Assembly: GCF_900113695.1 (NCBI RefSeq)
Contig: NZ_FOQH01000002.1
Span: 310,001 to 374,000 of the forward strand
Direction: 5' to 3'
Length of the DNA: 64,000 nucleotides
From: Albimonas pacifica
GTDB taxonomy: Bacteria > Pseudomonadota > Alphaproteobacteria > Rhodobacterales > Rhodobacteraceae
This document shows, in pieces, positions 1 to 9,141 of this stretch. The position numbers and the translations under genes are program-made. Under the pieces are notes generated by a model. That model was not told the origin of the DNA and did not search any database. It worked only from the letters and a program-made list of their open reading frames with translations. Position 1 is the stretch's first letter, and every line of letters starts with the position of its first letter.

Positions 1-587
1 TGGGCGGGGGGCGGCGTCCGTCGCGGGCTCGAGCCGCGCCGCCGCGGCGCGGCGTCGCCATGCCGTCCTGATGCGGCCGGCAAGGCGCCGGCGATGAGGA
101 GGGGCGGAGCGGCGAAGGCGCCGTCCCGCCCCCCCCGCGACCTTCCGACGATCCGCCCTGCGCGCCCCGCCGGCACGCCGGGCTTCTGCAGGAACGGCTC
201 TCGTCGGCCGGGCTCGGGCCGGGCGCGACCGACGCCCATTCCATGCGCCGCACGAAGGCTGCGCAGGTCCCGGGGAAGACGGGCGACCGGCGCGCCGCGC
301 CGCTGCGCCGGGCGCGCGATGCGGGCGGGGGCCGCGGGCGGACGGGATCGCGGCGCGGGGCGCGGTCCATGAGCGGGGCGGCCCGGGGCGACGTCCGCCG
401 GGGCCTGCGGCCGTGCGCGGGGTTTGCATGTGCGCGCGCGTCGGGTTGGTATCCGGGGGGCGAGCCGGGCGGCGCGGATCCGCGGCGCGGGCGCCCGCCG
501 GGCGGCCGCAGCCGCGGCGGGGCGCCCGGCGCCTCGATCCGGACCGGGCGCGGCTGGACCAGACCGACGACAGGAAGGCGAAACCGA
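1..587. other. Region without a supportable gene
   Basis: Open frames exist here only because stop codons are rare in such GC-rich DNA. Their translations are Arg/Pro/Gly/Ala-rich and match no family I know. I see no tRNA, hairpin terminator or clear promoter. The stretch just before 588 presumably holds the leader of the aldolase gene. Confidence 0.5.
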
Positions 588-1379
588 ATGGCGCACCAAC
601 TTGCAACGCCCCGGGGCGGGCCCGGCGCACGGCGCAACGTGTCCTTCGACACCGACGAGATCCGCGAGGCGCGCCTCGACCTCGCCGCCAGCCTGCGCAT
701 GGCCGCGCGGCTCGGGCTCGAGGAAGGGATCTGCAACCACTTCTCGGCGGTGGTGCCGGGCCATCCGGACCTGTTTCTCGTGAACCCGCTGGGGCTGAGC
801 TTCCACGAGGCGACCGCGTCCTCGCTGCTGATCTGCGATTTCCACGGCGATGTGCTGGAGGGGGAGGGGGAGCCGGAGGCGACCGCCTTCTACATCCACG
901 CCCGCCTGCACATGGCCTCGCCCCGGGTCGGGGCCGCCTTCCACACCCACATGCCCAACGCCACCGCCCTGAGCATGGTCGAGGGCGAGCCGCTGGTCTG
1001 GGCGGGGCAGACCGCGCTGAAGTTCCACGGGCGGGTGGCGGTGGACCGCGACTACGGCGGCCTGGCGCTGGACGCCGACGAGGGCGACCGGATCGCCGCG
1101 ACCCTGGGCGACGCCGACATCCTGTTCATGCGCAACCACGGCGTGATGGTCTGCGCGCCCACCATCGCCGAGGCCTGGGACGACCTCTACTACCTCGAGC
1201 GCGCGGCCGAGGTGCAGCTCAAGGCGATGAGCACCGGCCGCCCGCTGCTGCCGATCCCCGAGGACGTCGCGCGGCGGACCGCGGCGCAGATGCGCGAGGG
1301 CGATCCCGAAAGCGCGAAGCTGCACATGGCCAGCGTCCGCCGCCAGCTCGACCGCAGCGCTCCGGACTACCGCGACTGA
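588..1379 (+). CDS. Class II aldolase/adducin family protein
   Basis: 263 residues, the usual size for the class II aldolase/adducin family. Members are Zn-dependent aldolases, epimerases or decarboxylases of small sugar phosphates or hydroxy acids. Visible family marks are the HTHMPNATALS segment, which supplies two metal-binding histidines, and the NHGVMV segment, which supplies the third. The ATG at 588 was chosen because family similarity begins about 25 residues later (DEIREARLDLAAS); longer upstream readings add only low-complexity residues. The substrate cannot be told from sequence. The gene stands alone and converges with the YchJ-like gene. Confidence 0.85.
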   Translation: MAHQLATPRGGPGARRNVSFDTDEIREARLDLAASLRMAARLGLEEGICNHFSAVVPGHPDLFLVNPLGLSFHEATASSLLICDFHGDVLEGEGEPEATAFYIHARLHMASPRVGAAFHTHMPNATALSMVEGEPLVWAGQTALKFHGRVAVDRDYGGLALDADEGDRIAATLGDADILFMRNHGVMVCAPTIAEAWDDLYYLERAAEVQLKAMSTGRPLLPIPEDVARRTAAQMREGDPESAKLHMASVRRQLDRSAPDYRD

Positions 1380-1381
1380 CG

Positions 1382-1410
1382 GCGCGCGGGGCCCATCGGG
1401 CGCCGCGCGC
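1382..1410. terminator. Inverted repeat between convergent genes
   Basis: GCGCGCGG at 1382-1389 pairs with CCGCGCGC at 1403-1410 around a 13-nt loop, just after the aldolase stop codon. There is no T-run. In GC-rich DNA such stems arise easily, so its role as terminator is only an inference from position. Confidence 0.3.
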
Positions 1411-1526
1411 GGGGCGTCGGGAGCGCCGGTCGCGGGGGGCGGAGGGACGGGCCGCCGCCGTCCGCTCCTTGCGTCGGCGCGGCTGCGCGCCCGGAGGCGG
1501 AGCGACGACCGGGCGCGCGCCCGGCC

Positions 1527-1898
1527 TCAGTCCAGGTCGCCGTCGACATAGACCCAGCCCGGTCCCTCGCGGCGGAAGCGGCTGGTCTCGGTCAGGCGGC
1601 CCTTGCGCGCCCCGCGGCGCCAGGTGGCGGTGAAGCGGACGCGCGCCGTGTCCGGCCCCTCGGTCTCGTGGCTCAGGATCGTCAGGCCGGTCCAGGTCTG
1701 GGCGGGGTCCAGGCTCAGGTCCGCGGGGCGCGTCTCCGCGGCCCAGCTCCGGCGCAGGTAGGCCTCGTCGCCCCGGCAGAAGGCGCAGTAGCGGGCGCGC
1801 ATCAGCGCCTGCTCGTCGCGCGCCGGGGCGCCCAGGTGCAGCCGGCCGCAGCATCCGGCGTAGGTCTTCCCGCTTCCGCACTCGCACGGGTGAAACAT
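1527..1898 (-). CDS. YchJ-like SEC-C metal-binding protein
   Basis: 123-residue cytoplasmic protein of the YchJ/UPF0225 family. The N-terminus reads MFHPCECGSGKTYAGCCG, a SEC-C type zinc motif (C-x-C...C-C), followed by the YchJ signature around ALMRARYCAFCRGDEAYL. The rest is a compact NTF2-like domain (ARVRFTATWRRGARKG, then GPGWVYVDGD). The ATG at 1898 is placed directly before the zinc motif; upstream in-frame codons give low-complexity sequence. The biochemical role of the family is not established. It is convergent with the upstream aldolase and divergent from the aminotransferase gene. Confidence 0.85.
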   Translation of the reverse strand: MFHPCECGSGKTYAGCCGRLHLGAPARDEQALMRARYCAFCRGDEAYLRRSWAAETRPADLSLDPAQTWTGLTILSHETEGPDTARVRFTATWRRGARKGRLTETSRFRREGPGWVYVDGDLD

Positions 1899-2108
1899 GC
1901 GCAACCCTCCTGCATCCGTCGTCCCGGCGCGGCCGCCCCGCCTGAAGGCGGCGCGGCGACTCGCGGCGGCCGGCCCCGGCCCAGATGCGCCCATCGCCGC
2001 CGCGAGGACAACCGGCCCCGCGCAGGGCGCGCGCCGCCCCTTGCGGAGCCCCGCGCCGCCGGCCGATCATGCCCGCCCCGCCCCAGATGCGAACGGAGCC
2101 CAAGCCCG

Positions 2109-3044
2109 ATGCCAGACGCCCAGACCGCCGGATCCGGCGGCGCCGCTCATGCCGCCGAGGTGGACGCGCGCAACGAGACCATCCTGATCTGGGTCGACGG
2201 CGCGCTGCGGCCGCGGGCGCAGGCGACGGTGTCGGTCTACGACTCCGGCTTCCTGCTCGGCGACGGGATCTGGGAGGGGCTGCGCCTGCACAACGGCCGA
2301 TGGGCCTTCCTCGACGACCACCTCGACCGCCTGTTCGAGGCGGCGCGCGCCCTCGACCTCGACCTCGGGCGCGACCGCGCCGGCATCGTCGCCGCGCTGG
2401 AGGAGGTGCGGACCGCCAACGGCATGGAGGAGAACGCCCACGCCCGGCTGATGGTCACGCGGGGCGTGAAGGCGCGGCCCTTCCAGCATCCCTCGCTCAG
2501 CCGCTCGGGCCCCACGATGGTGATCATCGCCGAGCATTCCGTGCCGGCGACGGCGGGCAGGGGGCTGCGGCTCGTCACCGTGCCGCAGGTGCGGGGCCTG
2601 CCGATGAGCCAGGACCCCAAGCTGAACTCCCATTCCAAGCTCAACTGCGTGCTGGCCGCCGTGCAGGCCGAGAAGGCGGGCGCCGACGAGGGGCTGATGC
2701 TGGACCCCCATGGCTTCGTGAACACCACGAATTCCTGCAACGTCTTCATCGTGCGCAAGGGGGAGCTTTGGACCTCCACCGGCGACTACTGCATGAACGG
2801 CATCACCCGCGCGAAGACGCTGATGCTGGCGCGCGAGGCCGGGATCCCCGCCTTCGAGAAGAACTTCTCGCTGGTCGAGGCCTACGGGGCCGACGAGGTC
2901 TTCGTGACCGGCACCTTCGGCGGCCAGACGCCGGTGGCGGAGCTGGACGGGCGGGCCTTCGGCGACGGGACCGCCGGGCCGGTGACGCGGAAGCTGCAGG
3001 AGCTCTACCGCGCGCTGGTGCGCCGCGATGTCGGGCTCGACTGA
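2109..3044 (+). CDS. Class IV aminotransferase (BCAT/D-amino-acid transaminase fold)
   Basis: 311 residues. This is a fold-type IV PLP enzyme related to branched-chain aminotransferase, D-alanine transaminase and aminodeoxychorismate lyase. Family marks are SVYDSGFLLGDGIWEGLR near the N-terminus, the segment LNSHSKLNCVLA with the candidate PLP lysine, and NTTNSCNVFIV followed by GITRAKTLMLAREAGI in the phosphate-binding part. The ATG at 2109 was chosen because upstream sequence is non-conserved. Its stop overlaps the next start (TGATG at 3042-3046), so the two are probably translationally coupled. Substrate not assignable from sequence. Confidence 0.85.
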   Translation: MPDAQTAGSGGAAHAAEVDARNETILIWVDGALRPRAQATVSVYDSGFLLGDGIWEGLRLHNGRWAFLDDHLDRLFEAARALDLDLGRDRAGIVAALEEVRTANGMEENAHARLMVTRGVKARPFQHPSLSRSGPTMVIIAEHSVPATAGRGLRLVTVPQVRGLPMSQDPKLNSHSKLNCVLAAVQAEKAGADEGLMLDPHGFVNTTNSCNVFIVRKGELWTSTGDYCMNGITRAKTLMLAREAGIPAFEKNFSLVEAYGADEVFVTGTFGGQTPVAELDGRAFGDGTAGPVTRKLQELYRALVRRDVGLD

Positions 3045-3763
3045 TGCGGGTGGTGATGTGGTCGGGGCCGCGCAACCTCAGCTCGGCGATGATGCGCAGT
3101 TTCGGGAACCGCGCGGCGACGGACGTGGTCGACGAGCCGTTCTACGCCGCCTACCTCGCGGCGACCGGGCTGGACCACCCGATGCGCGAGGCGGTGATCG
3201 CCTCGCAGCCCGCCGACTGGCGCGAGGCCGCGCGCGCGCTGGCCGCGCCCCCGCCCCCCGGCCGCCTGCGCTATGAGAAGCACATGGTCCAGCACATGCT
3301 GCCCGGCATGGACTTCGACTGGATGGAGGGGGCGGCCGTCGCCTTCCTGATCCGCGACCCGCGCGAGGTGGCGGCGAGCTTCGGCGCGAAGCGGGCGGGC
3401 TATCTCGAGTCCGAGCTCGGCTTCGCCCGCCAGCAGGAGATCTTCGACCTCGTCGCCGCGCGTCTCGGCCATCCGCCGCCGGTGGTGGACGCCGCCGACA
3501 TCCGCCGCGACCCCCGCCGGGTGCTGTCGGCGCTGTGCGCCGCGCTGGGGCTGCCGTTCGATGAGGCGATGCTGGGTTGGGCGCCGGGCCTGCGCCCCTC
3601 GGACGGGGTCTGGGCGGCGCACTGGTACGGGTCGCTGGCGGACTCTACCGGCTTCGCCCCGCCCTCCGACGCGCCCCCGCCGCGGCTCGACCCCGAGGTG
3701 GAGCGCGCCTTGCGCCCGGCCATGGAGAGCTGGCGGCGGCTGTCGGAAACGGCGTTGCGCTGA
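3044..3763 (+). CDS. Sulfotransferase-like P-loop protein
   Basis: 239 residues, beginning VVMWSGPRNLSSAMMRSF. This resembles the 5'-phosphosulfate-binding loop of PAPS-dependent sulfotransferases, and FLIRDPREVAASFGAKR resembles the 3'-phosphate-binding segment. Relatives are often annotated as sulfotransferase family proteins and, by neighbourhood, as partners of class IV aminotransferases. Here the gene overlaps the upstream aminotransferase by one base, so the two probably act in one pathway. No substrate is evident. The name is a fold-level inference; some family members may not be true sulfotransferases. Confidence 0.75.
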   Translation: MRVVMWSGPRNLSSAMMRSFGNRAATDVVDEPFYAAYLAATGLDHPMREAVIASQPADWREAARALAAPPPPGRLRYEKHMVQHMLPGMDFDWMEGAAVAFLIRDPREVAASFGAKRAGYLESELGFARQQEIFDLVAARLGHPPPVVDAADIRRDPRRVLSALCAALGLPFDEAMLGWAPGLRPSDGVWAAHWYGSLADSTGFAPPSDAPPPRLDPEVERALRPAMESWRRLSETALR

Positions 3764-3894
3764 CCTGCGCCGGGGGACCGGCCGCCGCGCCGCGCCCCCC
3801 GGGGAAGGTCCCGATCCGGTCCGCAAGGGCCCCCTGCGGCCCTCCGGGCCTGCGTGCAGGCCGGGGGGCGGAGGGGCGCCGGTCCGGCGCGAAA

Positions 3895-3922
3895 CCCCGG
3901 GGCCGCGGGGGCGGCCCCGGGG
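3895..3922. terminator. Perfect 12-bp GC hairpin between convergent genes
   Basis: CCCCGGGGCCGC (3895-3906) and GCGGCCCCGGGG (3911-3922) form a perfect stem with a four-base G loop. It lies between the convergent sulfotransferase-like gene and frcA and could stop transcription in both directions. There is no T-run; strong GC hairpins without T-tracts are common in such genomes. Confidence 0.5.
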
Positions 3923-3940
3923 CGTCGCGGACGCCGCGCG

Positions 3941-4714
3941 TCAGGCGGCCAGGGGCTCGGGCTCCCTGGCGCCGGTCATGTAGGCGACCGCGTCGGACAT
4001 CGTGCAGTCCCTGGGGTCGATCACGCACAGGCGTCGGCCGAGACGGTGGACGTGGATGCGGTCGGCGACCTCGAAGACGTGGGGCATGTTGTGGGAGATC
4101 AGGATGATCGGGATCCCGCGGGAGCGGACCTCCTGGATCAGCTCCAGCACGCGCCGGCTTTCCTTCACCCCCAGCGCCGCCGTCGGCTCGTCGAGGATCA
4201 CGACCTTCGAGCCGAAGGCCGCCGCCCGGGCCACCGCCACCCCCTGGCGCTGGCCGCCCGAAAGGGTCTCCACCGCCTGGTTGATGTTCTGGATGGTCAT
4301 CAGGCCCAGCTCGGCCAGCTTCTCGCGGGCGAAGTCCTCCATCCGCCGCCGGTCCAGCTTGCCGAAGACCGAGCCCAGGATCCCGGGCATCTTCAGCTCG
4401 CGCCCCATGAACATGTTGTCGGCGATCGAGAGCGCGGGGGACATGGCCAGCGTCTGGTAGACCGTCTCGATCCCCGCCCGGCGGGCGTCGTTGGGGGTCT
4501 CGAAGGCGATCGGCTCGCCGTCGAGCAGGATCTCGCCGCCGTCGGGACGGATCGCCCCCGACAGGGCCTTGATCAGGGTGGACTTGCCCGCGCCGTTGTC
4601 GCCGATCACCGCCAGGATCTCGCCGGGCATCAGGTCGAAGTCGCAATGGTTCAGCGCCGTCACTCTGCCGTAGCGCTTCACGAGGCCGCGCGCCTCCAGG
4701 ATGGGCCGGGTCAT
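3941..4714 (-). CDS. frcA: Fructose ABC transporter ATP-binding protein FrcA
   Basis: 257 residues with one ABC domain, the size of rhizobial FrcA and unlike the double-ABC RbsA/MglA type. Visible motifs are Walker A GDNGAGKST, signature LSGGQRQGVAVARA, Walker B VVILDEPTAALG and switch histidine LISHN. It would energise import through FrcC. The ATG at 4714 overlaps the frcC stop (ATGA), giving gene order frcB-frcC-frcA on the minus strand. No frcK-type kinase follows: the next gene downstream converges from the other strand. Substrate assignment rests mainly on the close FrcB resemblance. Confidence 0.9.
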   Translation of the reverse strand: MTRPILEARGLVKRYGRVTALNHCDFDLMPGEILAVIGDNGAGKSTLIKALSGAIRPDGGEILLDGEPIAFETPNDARRAGIETVYQTLAMSPALSIADNMFMGRELKMPGILGSVFGKLDRRRMEDFAREKLAELGLMTIQNINQAVETLSGGQRQGVAVARAAAFGSKVVILDEPTAALGVKESRRVLELIQEVRSRGIPIILISHNMPHVFEVADRIHVHRLGRRLCVIDPRDCTMSDAVAYMTGAREPEPLAA

Positions 4715-5781
4715 GCCGTCACCTTTCTGATCCACTGGTCCACGGTCACGGCGGCGATGATCAGCACGCCGATCAGGAGATAGGTCCACTGCGGGTCGGC
4801 GCCCGACATCCGCAGGCCGAGCTCGAACACCCCCACGATCAGGGCGCCGAAGAAGGCGCCGAGGATCGAGCCGCGCCCGCCGAACAGCGAGATGCCGCCG
4901 ATCACCACCGCGGTGATGGACTGGATGTTGCCGATCACGCCGGTCGTGGCCGAGGGCGAGACCGAGCCGAAGCGGCCGATCATCACCCAGCCCGCCAGCG
5001 CGCAGATGAAGCCGACCAGCATGTAGACCGACATCAGCGTGCGGTGGACGTTCACGCCGGCGAGCTTGGCGGCCTCGGGGTCGTCGCCGACCGCGTAGAC
5101 GTGCCGCCCCCAGGCCGTCGAGCGCAGGGCATAGGCCAGGACCAGCACCAGGACCAGCATCAGCACCACGCCCAGCGTCAAGGTTGCCCCCCCGACCTGG
5201 AGCTTCAGGCCCAGGAACTGGAGGAAGGGCGCCTCGGTCTCGATCTCCTGGGCGCGGATCGTCTCGTTGGAGGAATAGAGGTAGTTCGCCGCCAGCACGA
5301 TCTGCCACATGCCCAGCGTGACGATGAAGGGGGGCAGCTTCATGCGGCTGACCAGCCAGCCGTTGGCGGCCCCGATCAGCGTGCCCACGGCCATGCCGCA
5401 GGCCACCGCCGCGACCGGCGGCAGCCCGTAGCGGAAGGTGAACTGGCCCATCACCACCGAGCACAGCACCGCCGTCGCGCCGACCGACAGGTCGATGCCC
5501 GCGGTCAGGATGATCAGGGACTGGGCGGCGGCGAGCACGCCCACGATCTGCACCTGCTGCAGGATCAGGGTCATCGCGAAGGGCGAGAAGAACTTCTCCC
5601 CCAGCACGATCCCGAACACCGCCAGCGCCGAGACCAGCACGATCAGCGGCACCAGCGAGGGCGTGGCGTGCAGCGCGTGGTGGAACCGCCCGAACAGGCC
5701 CCGGTGCTGGTCGTCGAACTCGGCGAAGCTTTCCTCGCGCCGCGTCTTGACCACGTCTTCAAATCGATCCGCGTCGGTCAT
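4711..5781 (-). CDS. frcC: Fructose ABC transporter permease FrcC
   Basis: 356-residue integral membrane permease of the RbsC/CUT2 family with about ten hydrophobic segments after a charged cytoplasmic N-terminus of roughly 45 residues. Typical CUT2 segments are visible, including ILTAGIDLSVGA, LPPFIVTLGM, YAVGDDPEAAKLAGV and ISLFGGRGSILGA. It forms the sugar channel with FrcA as ATPase and FrcB as periplasmic receptor. The stop codon overlaps the frcA start by four bases. The 135 bases separating it from frcB hold a strong hairpin (5882-5906), which may let frcB be made in excess. Confidence 0.9.
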   Translation of the reverse strand: MTDADRFEDVVKTRREESFAEFDDQHRGLFGRFHHALHATPSLVPLIVLVSALAVFGIVLGEKFFSPFAMTLILQQVQIVGVLAAAQSLIILTAGIDLSVGATAVLCSVVMGQFTFRYGLPPVAAVACGMAVGTLIGAANGWLVSRMKLPPFIVTLGMWQIVLAANYLYSSNETIRAQEIETEAPFLQFLGLKLQVGGATLTLGVVLMLVLVLVLAYALRSTAWGRHVYAVGDDPEAAKLAGVNVHRTLMSVYMLVGFICALAGWVMIGRFGSVSPSATTGVIGNIQSITAVVIGGISLFGGRGSILGAFFGALIVGVFELGLRMSGADPQWTYLLIGVLIIAAVTVDQWIRKVTA

Positions 5782-5881
5782 CGTCGCCTCCTCGGAACGG
5801 CTCGCGCGCGCCTTCTGCGCGGGTCGCGGCGGCGCGCGGGGGCGCCTCGCCGTTCGCTGGGTCAGGGGTCGGGGTTCAGGT

Positions 5882-5906
5882 TCGGGGCGGCGGAGGGCCG
5901 CCCCGA
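5882..5906 (-). promoter_or_regulatory. Intercistronic hairpin between frcB and frcC
   Basis: TCGGGGCGGC (5882-5891) pairs perfectly with GCCGCCCCGA (5897-5906) around a five-base loop. It sits right after the frcB stop codon in the operon transcript. Similar stems after binding-protein genes protect the upstream message or attenuate downstream genes in other ABC operons; that role is inferred here. Confidence 0.55.
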
Positions 5907-5916
5907 CCGGGCGGGG

Positions 5917-6936
5917 TCAGCCCCAGCAGAGCGCGAGCCCCTCCTGGGAGGTGATCGAGTCCACGCCGTCCACCGGCTCGTCGGTGATCAGGGTCACGCC
6001 GGTGTCGAAGAAGTCCTTGCCCTCGGTCGCCTGGGGCTTCACGCCGTCCTCGGCCCAGGCCTTGACCGCCTCGATGCCCTTGGAGGCCATCAGCAGCGGA
6101 TACTGCTGGGAGGTGGCGCCGATCACCCCGTCGGCCACGTTCTGCACGCCCGGGCAGCCGCCGTCGACCGAGACCACCAGCACGTCGTTCTCGCGCCCGA
6201 TCGAGCGCAGCGCCTCGTAGGCGCCGGCGGCGGCGGGCTCGTTGATCGTGTAGACGACGTTGATGAAGGGATCCTGGGCGAGCAGGTTCTCCATCGCCTT
6301 GCGGCCGCCCTCCTCGTTGCCCTGGGTCACGTCGTGGCCGACCACGCGGGGGTCGTCCTCGTCGCCCCACCGGCCGGGGTCCTTCACGTCGATGCCGAAG
6401 CCGGTCAGGAAGCCCTGGTCGCGCAGCACGCCCACCGTGGGCTGCGAGACGTCGAGGTCGAGCATCGCGATCTTCGCGTCCGCGGCGTCCGCGCCCAGCT
6501 TCGCAGCCGCCCACCGGCCGATCAGCTCGCCGGCGCGGAAGTTGTCGGTGGCGAAGGTCATGTCCGCCGCCTCGATCGGGTCCAGCGGCGTGTCGAGCGC
6601 GATCACCAGGATCCCCGCGGCGCGCGCCTGCTCGAGCGAGGGGACGATGGCCGAGGTGCTGGACGCGGTGATCAGGATGCCCTTGGCGCCGTTGGCGATG
6701 CAGGTCTCGACCGCGCTGACCTGGGCCTCGTTGTCGCCGTCGACCTTGCCGGCGTAGCTGTTGAGCGCGATGCCCAGCTCCTTCGCCTTGGCCTCCGCGC
6801 CCTCGCGCATCTTCACGAAGAACGGGTTGGTGTCGGTCTTGGTGATCAGGCAGGCGGAGATGTCCGCGGCCTGGGCCGCGCCGCCGGAGACGGCGGCGAT
6901 CGTGGCGAGCGAGGCGGCTGCGAGAAGCGTCTTCAT
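5917..6936 (-). CDS. frcB: Fructose ABC transporter substrate-binding protein FrcB
   Basis: 339 residues. A Sec signal peptide of about 23 residues ([20 protein letters not shown], then AQA-A) precedes a periplasmic binding protein of the ribose-binding (Peripla_BP_4) type. As I recall it, Sinorhizobium FrcB is very similar along the whole length: [41 protein letters not shown] and the C-terminal LCWG. The ATG at 6936 begins the signal peptide and has an upstream purine-rich GGGAGGATCACC ribosome site. First gene of the operon, divergent from the ROK regulator. Confidence 0.93.
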   Translation of the reverse strand: MKTLLAAASLATIAAVSGGAAQAADISACLITKTDTNPFFVKMREGAEAKAKELGIALNSYAGKVDGDNEAQVSAVETCIANGAKGILITASSTSAIVPSLEQARAAGILVIALDTPLDPIEAADMTFATDNFRAGELIGRWAAAKLGADAADAKIAMLDLDVSQPTVGVLRDQGFLTGFGIDVKDPGRWGDEDDPRVVGHDVTQGNEEGGRKAMENLLAQDPFINVVYTINEPAAAGAYEALRSIGRENDVLVVSVDGGCPGVQNVADGVIGATSQQYPLLMASKGIEAVKAWAEDGVKPQATEGKDFFDTGVTLITDEPVDGVDSITSQEGLALCWG

Positions 6937-7063
6937 GGTGATCCTCCCGAGATCTGTCTTCGCCGGCTCGCTGGCGTCCGGCGTGTCCTCCCCGGCCGCG
7001 GCACGGCGACCGGCGCATGCCCTTGGATGAGGGATTCGCGCCCTCGCGTCAATTAATAAATCC

Positions 7064-7078
7064 ATTTGATATACAAAT
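7064..7078. promoter_or_regulatory. Candidate FrcR (ROK) operator, ATTTG-N5-CAAAT
   Basis: ATTTG (7064-7068) and CAAAT (7074-7078) form an inverted repeat with a 5-base centre, inside a short AT-rich island (about 7050-7078) in an otherwise GC-rich divergent region. ROK repressors such as Mlc and NagC bind AT-rich palindromes with A/T-tract arms, and the site sits between frcB and frcR. Role inferred from position and shape. Confidence 0.5.
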
Positions 7079-7129
7079 CGGGAGCAGGCATGGTGACGGC
7101 CGGAGCGGGGCACAGGCGGGCGAGACGCG

Positions 7130-8302
7130 ATGAAGGACACCGAAATCCGGAGCCTGAGGCCGGGCGTGAACCTGACCGGCGTGCGCGCCCATAACGAGCG
7201 GCTGATCCTGTCGCTGATCCAGCGCCACGGGGAGATGCCGGGGGCCGAGCTCGCCAAGCTGGCGGAGCTGTCGCCGCAGACCGTCTCCAACATCCTGCGC
7301 CGGCTGGAGGCGGACGGCTTTCTCCGCCGCGGCGCGCCGCAGCGCGGGCGGGTGGGCAAGCCCTCGACGCCGATGGCGCTCGATCCCGACGGGGCGCTGT
7401 CGTTCGGGCTGAAGCTGGGCCGGCGCACCTCGGACCTGGCGGTGATGAACCTGCACGGCGCGGTGCTGGAGCAGCGGCGCATCGCCTATCGCTACCCGAT
7501 GCCCGACCGGATCTTCGCCTTCCTGCGCGAGGGGATGGAGACGCTGTCGGCCGGCCTCTCGCCCCGCCAGCGCGACTCGCTGTGCGGCCTGGGCATCGCC
7601 GCCCCCTCGGAGCTCTGGCGCTGGGTCGAGGCGCTGGGCGCCTCGGACGAACTGGCGGTGTGGCAGGACGTCGACTTCGCCGAGGAGATCGCGGCCTTCT
7701 CCGACCTGCCGCTGTTCACCGAGAACGACGCCACCGCCGCCTGCCGGGCCGAACATGCCTTCGGCCGCGGGCGGGAGTTCGGCGACTACGCCTATGTCTT
7801 CATCGGCTCGTTCATCGGCGGGGGCGTGGTGATGAACTCCTCGGTGATCGTGGGCGGGCGGCGCAATGCGGGGGCCTTCGGCTCGCTGCCCGCGATCGGG
7901 GCGGACGGGCGGCGCACGCAGCTGCTCGACACCGCCTCGATCCACCTGCTCGAGGCGCAGATCGTGCGCGCCGGCGGCGACGGCGCGCGCCTGTGGTCCG
8001 AGCCGCAGGACTGGTCGCCCTTCGCCGCGCAGGTCGAGCCCTGGATCGCGCGCACCGCGCTGGAGCTGGCGGAGGCGGCGCGCACGGTCTGCGCGGTGAT
8101 CGACTTCGAGGCCGTGCTGATCGACGGCGCCTTCCCCGCCCCGGTGCGCGAGGCCATCGTGACGCGGGCGCGCGAGGCGCTGGCCGGCCTCGACATGCGC
8201 GGCCTCGTCGCGCCGCGGATCGAGGCCGCCCGCGTCGGCGGCAACGCCCGGGCCATCGGCGCCGCGGCCCTGCCGATCTTCTCCCAGTTCTTCCAGGAGT
8301 GA
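7130..8302 (+). CDS. frcR: ROK family transcriptional regulator FrcR
   Basis: 390 residues. An N-terminal winged helix-turn-helix (about residues 18-70, with [20 protein letters not shown] as recognition part) is followed by a ROK sugar-kinase-like domain. [18 protein letters not shown] and [19 protein letters not shown] match ROK effector-binding segments, but the usual CxCGxxGCxE zinc motif is not present. It is divergent from frcBCA, as frcR is in rhizobia, and probably represses the operon until sugar binds. The AT-rich operator-like palindrome lies in the shared upstream region. Confidence 0.85.
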   Translation: MKDTEIRSLRPGVNLTGVRAHNERLILSLIQRHGEMPGAELAKLAELSPQTVSNILRRLEADGFLRRGAPQRGRVGKPSTPMALDPDGALSFGLKLGRRTSDLAVMNLHGAVLEQRRIAYRYPMPDRIFAFLREGMETLSAGLSPRQRDSLCGLGIAAPSELWRWVEALGASDELAVWQDVDFAEEIAAFSDLPLFTENDATAACRAEHAFGRGREFGDYAYVFIGSFIGGGVVMNSSVIVGGRRNAGAFGSLPAIGADGRRTQLLDTASIHLLEAQIVRAGGDGARLWSEPQDWSPFAAQVEPWIARTALELAEAARTVCAVIDFEAVLIDGAFPAPVREAIVTRAREALAGLDMRGLVAPRIEAARVGGNARAIGAAALPIFSQFFQE

Positions 8303-8394
8303 CCCGGCGCCTCCCGCCCCCCCGTCGCGCCGTCGCACGCCTCTCGACCGCGGTCGCGATGCGCGGGAGGGGGCCTCGGCGATCCGCCGCGCGA

Positions 8395-8825
8395 TCAGGG
8401 GCGCCACAGCCGCAGGGCGTCGCGCGACGGCGGCGATCCGAGCTGGCGGGCGTATTCGCGGCTGAACCGCGTGGCGCTCTGATGGCCGACGCGGAAGGCC
8501 ACGGCCGTGGCGTCGCCCTCGCCCGCGATCAGCATCGACCGGGCGCGGAGCAGCCGGACGCGCTTCCGGCGCTGCAGCGGGCCGAGGGCGGTCGCCGCCT
8601 GCAGGGCGCGCCGCTCGCGGAGGCATGGACGGCGCCCGCCGCGGGCAGGTCGATGGACATCACGAGATGCGCCGCCGGGTCGTGGCGCAGCGTGCGCTCG
8701 CCGGCGGTCGTCGTCCTGGAGCCGGCCGGGATCAGGTCGACCATCGGCTCGCAGACCGCCGCGAGCCGATCCCCGGGGGGCGCCCCCTGCACCATCGCCA
8801 CGCGGGCGCCGCCGGTTCTCGGCAT
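8395..8825 (-). pseudogene. Remnant of an AraC family regulator (AraC_N type)
   Basis: Two pieces of one protein family lie in different minus-strand frames. The 5' part (about 8825-8650) reads CEPMVDLIPAGSRTTTAGER and then DPAAHLVMSIDLPAAGAV, typical of the cupin-like AraC_N domain. The 3' part (about 8600-8395) reads LGPLQRRKRVRLLRARSML, then TAVAFRVGHQSATRFSREYA and GSPPSRDALRL, typical of the second helix-turn-helix and end of the same family. The middle (most of the first HTH and the link) is missing, so the gene has a deletion plus frameshift and should be non-functional. The family is known; the decay is read directly from the frames. Confidence 0.7.
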
Positions 8826-9060
8826 CGAAGCGCGGCGGGACTGCGACGGCGGGAACGGCCCGTCGGGCGATCCCGACCTGAAGGGGTTCGGCGCGAACGG
8901 GCGGCTGTTCTTCTGGCGGCGGCAGGGGCGGGCCGCGCCCCGCGCGGTCCTTGTCGGCTTCGCGGCGACCTCCGCCGCGATGGTCGACGCGTTTCACGCG
9001 GCCGGGTTCGACGCCGCCTTCGTCCGCGAACCCGACGCCGACAGCCTCCATGGCTGCGGC
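8815..9060 (+). pseudogene. Remnant of a VOC/glyoxalase family protein
   Basis: The translation has no start of its own and holds GFGANGRLFFWRR, then AAMVDAFHAAGFDAAFVREP, then DADSLHGCG. Intact VOC proteins have a similar VDAFHAAAL segment followed about 25 residues later by YYAAFVRDPDG. Here the two are joined directly, so an internal deletion removed the part between them, and the N-terminal metal site is also missing. It lies tail-to-head with the AraC remnant, which fits a regulator/enzyme pair that decayed together. Similarity is judged by eye. Confidence 0.45.
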
Positions 9061-9141
9061 GCGCGGCTTCGCGCGGAGCCGGGCGGCGGCCTTCGCGGAT
9101 CGCGGCGCCGGGGGCGACGCCTCGCGCCCCGGCCTCCGCCG

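Noticed and set aside
243-587. Extension of the class II aldolase upstream to 243, and other frames in 1-587
   Set aside because: The extension is low-complexity Arg/Gly/Pro sequence without family similarity; the conserved protein starts shortly after 588.
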